18,931 bases of DNA from Anaerolineae bacterium (GTDB lineage: Bacteria; Chloroflexota; Anaerolineae; B4-G1), in NCBI GenBank assembly GCA_030612585.1, contig JAUWNP010000076.1:1-18931 (forward strand). The letters run 5' to 3'. Made by a program: the position numbers and the translations under genes. Of this stretch, positions 14,601-18,931 are shown piece after piece. Below the pieces are notes generated by a model, which was not told the origin of the DNA, made no database searches, and worked only from the letters and a program-made list of their open reading frames with translations. Each line of letters opens with the position of its first letter. Within the stretch, counting starts at the first letter, position 1.

Positions 14601-15920
14601 CGCGCCGCCCGGCCAGTGGCCCACCCGGAGGTCGTAGGCCGGACAGGGGTCGGAGTCGCCGCCGAAGCCGCAGTACTCGACGCTGTAATCCGTGTGGGTG
14701 TGCACGATGACACCATCGGGGTCTCTGACCTCGAAGTACAAGTTGTCAATGCCCTCCCCGTTGTGCAGGTTGGGGTCGCAGTCTTCGCCGGCGACGTCGG
14801 GATCGCAGGCGCGAGCCTGGAGGATGAGCGTGCTGTCGAAGCAGGGCGCGCCCTCCGGCGGCTCAATGATCTCCACAACCGGGGGTTGGGGAGGGATAGG
14901 GCTAGGTGATACCTGAGGGATGTCAAAAGCGGGTGGCAGGCCGATCACGCGGGCGGTGCGGAAGCGCTCGACGACCATCTCGCGCACCGAGCGCAACGTG
15001 ACGAAGTTCTCCGCGTTGGCCGCTATGCCGCGGATGGGAGTGATGAGAGGATGGTTGAAGGTAAGGACGATCACCACGCGGTCGTTAGGCCCTCCGGGGT
15101 CATCCTGCGCACGGCCCTCATTGTACAGACCGTCATCGGTGCCCCAGGAAGGATTAGGCGGGTCCAGATCAAAAATGGGATTGGGGTTGACACAGGCATA
15201 CTCCCCCCAACCGTAGATGTTCTCCTTGTCAAACCGGAACGAGTCAGAACGCTGGAAGTTGGCAGGGACGTTTTTCGTTCCCAGGCCATCGGGAGGAGCG
15301 GCCTCAAGCGGACGGCGGGTGCTGCAGATCCCGACGTGGAACCAGCCTCGCCGAGCGGGGTCGCCGCTTTGAACGAGCGGGTCAGATGGATTTGCCATCT
15401 CGTACCAATCGAAGTCATTGCTTTTCGCCAGGTCGCCCGAGACACCGGCGTCAATCGAGATGCCGACCGCGGCATGCCAGGCTTCCTCGCGGATGGACCA
15501 CAAGCGGACCGCGTCTTGCAGCCGGCCGGTGATGTTGTCGTAGTGCATCCACTCCTGGGGATCGTCCAGTTCTATCCCTAATGCCTCAAGGCCCGCCCTC
15601 TCTGCCTCCGTCGGGGCACGTACCTTGCAGTCAGCAACTCCGTCATACAGGTCAATCTGCCCATAGTCGCGACCGGGATCGGCTGCGTCCAAGAGCACCG
15701 CCACGTCACCGCAGTAGTCCGTGTTGTACACCCCACTGGCGGCGTAGCGGGCGGCCTGACGGGCGGCGTGCTCCAGCGTGAGCCAGGCATGGAAGATGCG
15801 CCCAAACTCGACCAGGCCGAACAAGAGGAGGAGCAAGAGCGGGAGCACCAGGGCAAACTCAACCAGTCCCTGACCGCGAATCCAGAGTTGGCCCAGGTGA
15901 GTCCTTAGACGTTTTTTCAT
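11640..15920 (-). CDS. Giant TadE-anchored modular surface protein with Pro/Thr stalk
   Basis: This 1,426-residue protein begins with a TadE pseudopilin segment: [20 protein letters not shown], then [20 protein letters not shown] (a pilin-like Glu before a hydrophobic helix) and [11 protein letters not shown]. Residues 60-335 include a TadE-like body ending [16 protein letters not shown]. Then come two alternating modules. A modules (about 347-475, 810-970, 1173-1340) are Ig-like and end in variants of [15 protein letters not shown] modules (about 476-617, 624-805, 975-1170) share N-x-S-x-Y followed by a WP strand, and a closing Cys-containing strand. The order is A-B-B-A-B-A. Residues 1345-1420 are a Pro/Thr/Ser stalk with six-residue repeats. 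There is no C-terminal anchor or LPXTG, so the N-terminal helix is the only anchor. The ATG at 15920 follows GGGAGGTG. A pilus-tip or surface adhesin role is inferred. Confidence 0.88.
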   Translation of the reverse strand: MKKRLRTHLGQLWIRGQGLVEFALVLPLLLLLLFGLVEFGRIFHAWLTLEHAARQAARYAASGVYNTDYCGDVAVLLDAADPGRDYGQIDLYDGVADCKVRAPTEAERAGLEALGIELDDPQEWMHYDNITGRLQDAVRLWSIREEAWHAAVGISIDAGVSGDLAKSNDFDWYEMANPSDPLVQSGDPARRGWFHVGICSTRRPLEAAPPDGLGTKNVPANFQRSDSFRFDKENIYGWGEYACVNPNPIFDLDPPNPSWGTDDGLYNEGRAQDDPGGPNDRVVIVLTFNHPLITPIRGIAANAENFVTLRSVREMVVERFRTARVIGLPPAFDIPQVSPSPIPPQPPVVEIIEPPEGAPCFDSTLILQARACDPDVAGEDCDPNLHNGEGIDNLYFEVRDPDGVIVHTHTDYSVEYCGFGGDSDPCPAYDLRVGHWPGGAPVVPGIHTLDVTATDQDVVPRQTTVGHTFDLCVYPDCDDITMEWGGYQSESGTVQNDNAAFRIENDSGYDFDTVQLVATWPTDPGRHLDYVNYRRYDVTPTSGRIYNNPNFSTSPSTMGEGGHSFAGGVDRWVLDGSWGRYSIDFNRRVSNLNPVGFALEATLRTADGFECVVSAQGPDVPPTCEALSVDPDHLVRFGHDPYGPRRDWLVGGAVLNSSGYNPWLHAFTIWWPDGEMYNPPAPYVNQVHMPSAGQGNAGVNGGDGDSSPWSDNWDSIDHNRTLFPYEPHWLSFDFSGEQTPDMRVLGLPLSPRRQELLDSTVNGYHPATASGNLNDNILHPDQFNALMCLTFSDTPETDCDCPLTFSNFQKGPYIHLNSPPASGELPNGLGEYLMRPSHLEGHVGVPVTSGGPVSGTLVIDVTAFDRDYGDSAPDGQGIREVALWVEGPENEQSGHSPDYNLLLSGNPSQRRDWYYLTALPYRVEFDLQQWPDDSYVMTGTHYLYVRAMDQDDDEGLDQLFTLLVVPFEVEPSGVSCDDLVAGDEVLFIQNTDSNIYRNAFSDSITNTSDYPVTLNEMVVHWPKGTSGVDGLYPYPDPYINVVYRWDEAGSYSTAHYGNGNTDPWHVTSGWRSETYREIPEGEGRAFSNRFDGLNYVNIGGLLGLPYNPWYPAARMAPRSSDVSYSRNHSLYSSWQRRYAMGGNIVHPSQFEFEMRFDFPAGLGSCWLTFDGGRQGPAIQLISPGPTGDLSAAYPHPWYVRPEVVAGASSVPAAGPDNVIEDLLTILAEAGDLDFGGGNGAGIQEVAFWVVGPNSRSGRRNLLVPYDSAHNWQWDWAYVTSPPYQPFAPISLPGTWPGGRPVVNGTHYLFVRAMDTDDAYLYNGAPRQALYTLLVTSFEVVGGEDPGPTATPVPTAPPTPTPSITPTPSITPTPSITPTPSRTPTPSRTPTPPPVTPSPTPTPVTHTPTPEQTDTPMPTWTPPGGIE
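11751..11840 (-). repeat. Five tandem 18-bp coding repeats in the Pro/Thr stalk
   Basis: Five near-identical 18-base units run at 11751-11768, 11769-11786, 11787-11804, 11805-11822 and 11823-11840, with a decayed sixth after them. Each encodes six residues of the PTPS[IR]T pattern (residues 1361-1390 of the giant protein). As the unit is a multiple of three, gain or loss of copies would change stalk length without breaking the frame. Confidence 0.85.
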
Positions 15921-15959
15921 CAGGACACCTCCCAGCGTGGCACGTGTGGCATGATTCTC

Positions 15960-17753
15960 TCACTTAGTGATGCGCGAGAAGACGCGCGAAGCGATAGCCT
16001 CAAAGATGTCTTTTAGTTCGTCCGGCTCGTCCGCGTAATAATAATTGCCGCAGTCCTCCCCCAGATCCGGCATGGGCCATACATGTTGGGCATCCCAGTA
16101 AAAGTCGCTGCCGCAGGGGGCGGTGGAGCGGTCGCCGTCGTCGCCCACGTCGGCGATGTAGCGCAGCAACCGCTCGCCAGCGTCGCACCGCCCACCCCGG
16201 TCATAGTCTATCACCTCGGAGCCAAAGCCGATGGTGAAAAGTGCGATCTTCTGCGCGGCGGCCGTGTCCGCCATGTCACGGGCGTAGTCGTCGGCGTCGT
16301 AGAAATACGTGATAGGATGCGTGGCTATCAGGTGACGATTTGTGTACCAGGGAACGGCGACAGGATCGCTGCAAGTCTCGACCGAGGGACAGTGGCGCGT
16401 CACCGTTGTGGTGACAGGCTGGGTGGGGTCGGCGTCGGACACCTCAGGATCACGGCACCAGGGGCTGCAATCGCCACACACCCCCTCCTGATAACCGCGA
16501 CACCGTTGGTTGGGCGCAGGGGAATAGTGCAACGCGCACTGCTCCGTCGGCGTGTATTGATAGGTGTAGGGCGAGGGGCAGGTCCACCAGTCGTTCTCGT
16601 CGGCCGCCACGTCGGTCGCGTTAGCCGCACCGTCGGTGAGCAGCACGATGACCCACACGGCGATGTCCGGTTCACCGTTTTGCACCAGTTCGGTCGTCGC
16701 CTCGCGCAACCCCCCACCGATGTTGGTGTTGGTCCAGCGAAAATTGGACACCTGCCACTGGGGATTCATACCGGGCAACTGAGGCCGGATGTAGACGCGC
16801 AGTGGTGGAAAGCCGGGGTCGACGTTGTCGATGGCATCGGTCACTTTGGAGAGCGCACTCGTGAGCGAGACGACCTCGCCGCTCGACGCGTAGATCGGGA
16901 CCGAGTGGGTATAGGTAGGCCAGTAGGGAGAAGGAGAAGGGCCAGGGTCCTCCGATGGGGTCTGCACTGGCGTTTTGTCGAAGTGATAGACAGCCACACT
17001 GTCCACGCCGTCGCGCATGATGCCCACGAAGTCGGCCGCAGCATCGCGCACCTCCTCGAAGGGACTGCACCACTCCTCAGACGAGCAGGCCCTGAGGCAC
17101 TCGGCGAAACTGTTGTACGTCTGGCCGTGGGCTGTGCGCGGATAACCAGTCCGCGGGCAGGCATTCGGGTCTTCATCTACATCGCCATCGCCGTCTGCGT
17201 CCACGCCGTAGGCCATGGATTCGGACGTATCGAGCAGCAACACCAGGTTGATCAGCGCGGCCTCCGATTCGGCCTGAGCGGAGAGTCTGACGTGGTCAAA
17301 GCCAAGGAGAGAGAGAAAAACCAGGTCCACGTCGAGCCAGGCCTCCACGCGCACCCGCTTGCGCGGGGTGGTGGTGCAGAGGTCAGCCGCGTAGGGCTGA
17401 TACTGCCCACCGGCATAGTTGGGTATAGTAGCGCCCGGCGTGCCGACGGGACACCAATAAACCTCGACGTTGTGCAGGCCGGTGGGAAGTTGGATTTGCA
17501 CCACCTCCGCAGCAGCAGCGTAGATAGATTCAAGGCCACGACTCTCGCGATATTGGCCTGCGGCAGCCAAGGCCCCGGCGTCCACCGCCCGGCGCAGGTG
17601 GGCATAGTTGACGTACAGAAGCGCGGCGTCGGTCACAAGCCCTACCAGGGCCAGGAGCGCGACGAAGCTGCCGGCTACAATGATCAGCGTCTGCCCTTTC
17701 TCGTTTCGACTTTCGTTTCGACGGAAGAGCCGGTGGCACATAGTCAACTTCAT
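15960..17753 (-). CDS. TadG-like pilus-associated protein with von Willebrand A domain
   Basis: This is a 597-residue protein. After a basic N-terminus, residues 19-60 hold the TadG/TadE-type segment: EKGQTLIIVAGSFVALLALV, then VTDAALLYVNYAHLRRAVDA. A vWA domain follows from about 166, with MIDAS residues in LLDTSESM (DxSxS, 175-179), TNTNIGGGL (341-349) and LLTDGAA (372-378). Just after the DxSxS motif is an insertion with a DADGDGDVDED calcium-loop pattern (185-195) and several cysteines. A second Cys-rich insertion lies around 390-460. vWA domains with a MIDAS bind ligands through a metal ion (family knowledge). The ATG at 17753 follows GGAGG by 7 nt; a GTG at 17771 overlapping the previous stop is the alternative. 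It lies 14 nt after tadE and 39 nt before the giant gene. Likely role: surface adhesin or minor pilin. Confidence 0.9.
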   Translation of the reverse strand: MKLTMCHRLFRRNESRNEKGQTLIIVAGSFVALLALVGLVTDAALLYVNYAHLRRAVDAGALAAAGQYRESRGLESIYAAAAEVVQIQLPTGLHNVEVYWCPVGTPGATIPNYAGGQYQPYAADLCTTTPRKRVRVEAWLDVDLVFLSLLGFDHVRLSAQAESEAALINLVLLLDTSESMAYGVDADGDGDVDEDPNACPRTGYPRTAHGQTYNSFAECLRACSSEEWCSPFEEVRDAAADFVGIMRDGVDSVAVYHFDKTPVQTPSEDPGPSPSPYWPTYTHSVPIYASSGEVVSLTSALSKVTDAIDNVDPGFPPLRVYIRPQLPGMNPQWQVSNFRWTNTNIGGGLREATTELVQNGEPDIAVWVIVLLTDGAANATDVAADENDWWTCPSPYTYQYTPTEQCALHYSPAPNQRCRGYQEGVCGDCSPWCRDPEVSDADPTQPVTTTVTRHCPSVETCSDPVAVPWYTNRHLIATHPITYFYDADDYARDMADTAAAQKIALFTIGFGSEVIDYDRGGRCDAGERLLRYIADVGDDGDRSTAPCGSDFYWDAQHVWPMPDLGEDCGNYYYADEPDELKDIFEAIASRVFSRITK

Positions 17754-17767
17754 CTGCAAACCTCCGC

Positions 17768-18649
17768 TCACTTTGGTTCGGCAGCCGGCAGGGGGAAGAT
17801 GGTGTAGGGGCGAGCCTGGATCGGGTCGGGGATGTAGTCACCGATGGTGAACAGGCCCGTGAAGTGAGGATGGGCATGGAAGACCTCGACAATCACCAGA
17901 CCGCCAGCCTCGGCCCCGCTAAACCCGGGTTTTGCCCTTATGCTCTGGAGCGCATCTACAATGCGCGCATTGTCGAACGAGGAGCCGCGCACGCCGTAGA
18001 GCGACCAGCAGCGGCAGTTCTCGATGTTCGAAATAGTGCAGCCAGGATTGGCAGGGCCGTCGTTGACACCTTTGAAGTGATAGGACTGATCGTTCGGGTC
18101 GGGGTAAGGGAGAGGTCGGACTCCGCTCGGCGCCAGCGGCCAGCGGTGCACGATCTCGCCGGTACTGGCGTACCCGATGACTGTGATCACGATGTCGTCG
18201 CTGATACTGGTTGTGGTCGTCAGTTGGCCGAGGGGGATGTTCTGGAAAGTCAGACAGGCGACCTCGTAATAAAAATTGACCGTCTTCCCCTGGTCACACA
18301 GGTCATATAGTTGCTCGGCTGTCATACCCGGGGTGACCAGCGTGGGAAGGCGCAGGTCAGGGAAAGGATCAGATGCACCTGTACGTGCGTCGAAGGGCTC
18401 CTGAATAGTGAGTGAGGGATCAAGGTTAACGCCGAAACGCGCTCCTTCCCGGGTAGCGTCGAGCAACGTCAGGTAATCGTTGGCATATACGCCGATCTCA
18501 ATCATCCCCGCGATCAAGATGAGCAGTACCGGCAGAAGCAGCGCCATCTCCAGCATGCTCTGGCCATGGCGGGAAGAAAAGCGACGCAGCACTATGCAGA
18601 GAGTGCGTCGCTGCGCTGCCGGCCTATCTTCGGACACATCATAATTCAT
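17768..18649 (-). CDS. tadE: TadE-like pseudopilin
   Basis: This is a 293-residue protein. After a charged N-terminus of about 27 residues comes the TadE segment HGQSMLEMALLLPVLLILIA, continuing GMIEIGVYANDYLTLLDATREGARFG. It has the Glu at the start of the hydrophobic helix that marks prepilin-like processing sites. The rest (about 75-293) is a soluble, beta-rich domain with Cys residues, longer than many TadE proteins. One segment reads CTISNIENCRCWSLYGVRGS. TadE and TadF act as minor pilins of Tad pili (family knowledge). I chose the ATG at 18649-18647, with GGTGGGG four bases upstream, over a TTG at 18670. It is the first gene of the surface module, with a long leader and candidate promoter upstream. 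Confidence 0.88.
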   Translation of the reverse strand: MNYDVSEDRPAAQRRTLCIVLRRFSSRHGQSMLEMALLLPVLLILIAGMIEIGVYANDYLTLLDATREGARFGVNLDPSLTIQEPFDARTGASDPFPDLRLPTLVTPGMTAEQLYDLCDQGKTVNFYYEVACLTFQNIPLGQLTTTTSISDDIVITVIGYASTGEIVHRWPLAPSGVRPLPYPDPNDQSYHFKGVNDGPANPGCTISNIENCRCWSLYGVRGSSFDNARIVDALQSIRAKPGFSGAEAGGLVIVEVFHAHPHFTGLFTIGDYIPDPIQARPYTIFPLPAAEPK

Positions 18650-18887
18650 TGTTCCCCACCAGATGTACAAAACTCAACACCCCTCGCACGTTCGGAGGTA
18701 AGTGTTCAGACCTCCGAGGTTTGAGCCGCAGTTTGGCCCAGAAAGCGAGCCACATATCACCAGAAACTCTTGAGGGAGTACCATTTCGTAAACCTCGGAG
18801 GTCTTTTGTGTAGATGTTCCGTCACCTTCCTGAACGCTTACGTTTCGGAGAGATACGCTATTCGTCCTACCTCGACTGTGTATTAAA
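18650..18887 (-). other. Long untranslated leader of the surface-protein operon
   Basis: If transcription starts near 18881, about 232 nt precede the tadE start codon. The stretch contains the 15-bp inverted repeat at 18708-18804 and a short AACG/CGTT stem near 18833-18844. Two further fragments of the repeat-arm core (TTCGGAGGT at 18691-18699 and TTTCGGAG at 18843-18850) flank it. An 80-codon frame (18916-18674) has no family resemblance, no good ribosome-binding site and spans the promoter, so I treat this as non-coding. I recognise no known riboswitch. Confidence 0.5.
18708..18804. repeat. 97-bp element bounded by 15-bp perfect inverted repeats
   Basis: AGACCTCCGAGGTTT (18708-18722) is the exact reverse complement of AAACCTCGGAGGTCT (18790-18804). 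Each arm is itself nearly palindromic (ACCTC-x-GAGGT), so each can form a hairpin or the two can pair across a 67-nt loop. No open frame lies inside. It may be an interspersed repeat like the element at 3290-3406, or a regulatory stem in the tadE leader. Confidence 0.6.
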
Positions 18888-18916
18888 ACTATACCATAGC
18901 ATGGCATAACATACAA
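18888..18916 (-). promoter_or_regulatory. Candidate promoter of the surface-protein operon
   Basis: On the minus strand TTGTAT (18916-18911) and TATAGT (18893-18888) are 17 bases apart, and the -10 is preceded by TGG, giving an extended -10 element. The -35 is weak (three of six). A dyad, TATACCAT (18890-18897) and ATGGCATA (18901-18908), seven of eight paired around AGC, overlaps the -10 and spacer and could be an operator. Confidence 0.5.
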
Positions 18917-18931
18917 GCATTACGCTGGTAC

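Noticed and set aside
13737..14909. Plus-strand open frame of 390 codons
   Set aside because: It is antisense to repeated modules of the giant protein; no signal, motif or ribosome-binding site supports it.
16083..17807. Plus-strand open frame of 574 codons
   Set aside because: It is antisense to the vWA protein, which has clear motifs in its own frame; the translation is Val/Gly/Arg-rich with no recognisable family.
18650..18887. Leader considered as a cyclic-di-GMP or other known riboswitch
   Set aside because: I could not find the conserved core of any riboswitch class I know; only simple inverted repeats are visible.
18674..18916. Minus-strand open frame of 80 codons before tadE, considered as a possible Flp pilin
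   Set aside because: It has no pilin-like Gly-Glu cleavage site or long hydrophobic helix, and it spans the candidate promoter and the inverted repeat.

Overview
The window (18,931 bases, GC-rich) looks like chromosome from a member of the Chloroflexota, probably Anaerolineae-like. This is inferred from gene content, not from a database match. The pointers are a Tad/Flp pilus locus without a secretin gene, as expected of a cell with a single membrane; a secreted protein carrying YLPLVMR-type motifs, which I associate with this phylum; a Pro-Thr-Ser stalk on a giant TadE protein; and a small helix-hairpin-helix protein of a type common there. Every gene I can support is on the minus strand, so transcription runs from high to low coordinates.

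Reading in the direction of transcription: positions 18931-18650 hold a probable promoter and a long leader with a 15-bp inverted repeat. Then comes a surface module: a TadE-like pseudopilin (18649-17768), a von Willebrand A (TadG-like) protein (17753-15960), a 1,426-residue TadE-anchored modular protein (15920-11640) and a signal-peptide-bearing protein with two YLP[LV]V[MV]R-type motifs (11531-10242). A consensus-like promoter (10080-10052) then opens the assembly-machine module: cpaB, a receiver-TadZ/CpaE fusion, the cpaF/tadA ATPase, tadB and tadC (10015-4203). comFC follows 45 nt later. The pilin, prepilin peptidase and any secretin are not in the window.

Below comFC lies a 117-bp inverted-repeat element and a 16-bp perfect palindrome. 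Next is a housekeeping stretch: long-form hibernation-promoting factor, a strong hairpin, a nucleotidyltransferase-fold protein translationally coupled to a low-molecular-weight protein tyrosine phosphatase, and a helix-hairpin-helix protein. At the left edge the first 58 codons of a GntR-family regulator run off the window. It is preceded by a perfect TTGACA-17-TATAAT promoter whose start region overlaps a palindrome, as expected of autoregulation.

The most interesting content is the surface module: three consecutive proteins with TadE/TadG-type N-terminal segments. One of them is a giant in which two domain types (A and B, three copies each) alternate in the order A-B-B-A-B-A before a Pro/Thr stalk. 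Their likely joint role is a pilus or surface adhesin displayed by the Tad machine, with assembly possibly placed under phosphorelay control through the receiver domain on TadZ. That role is inference.
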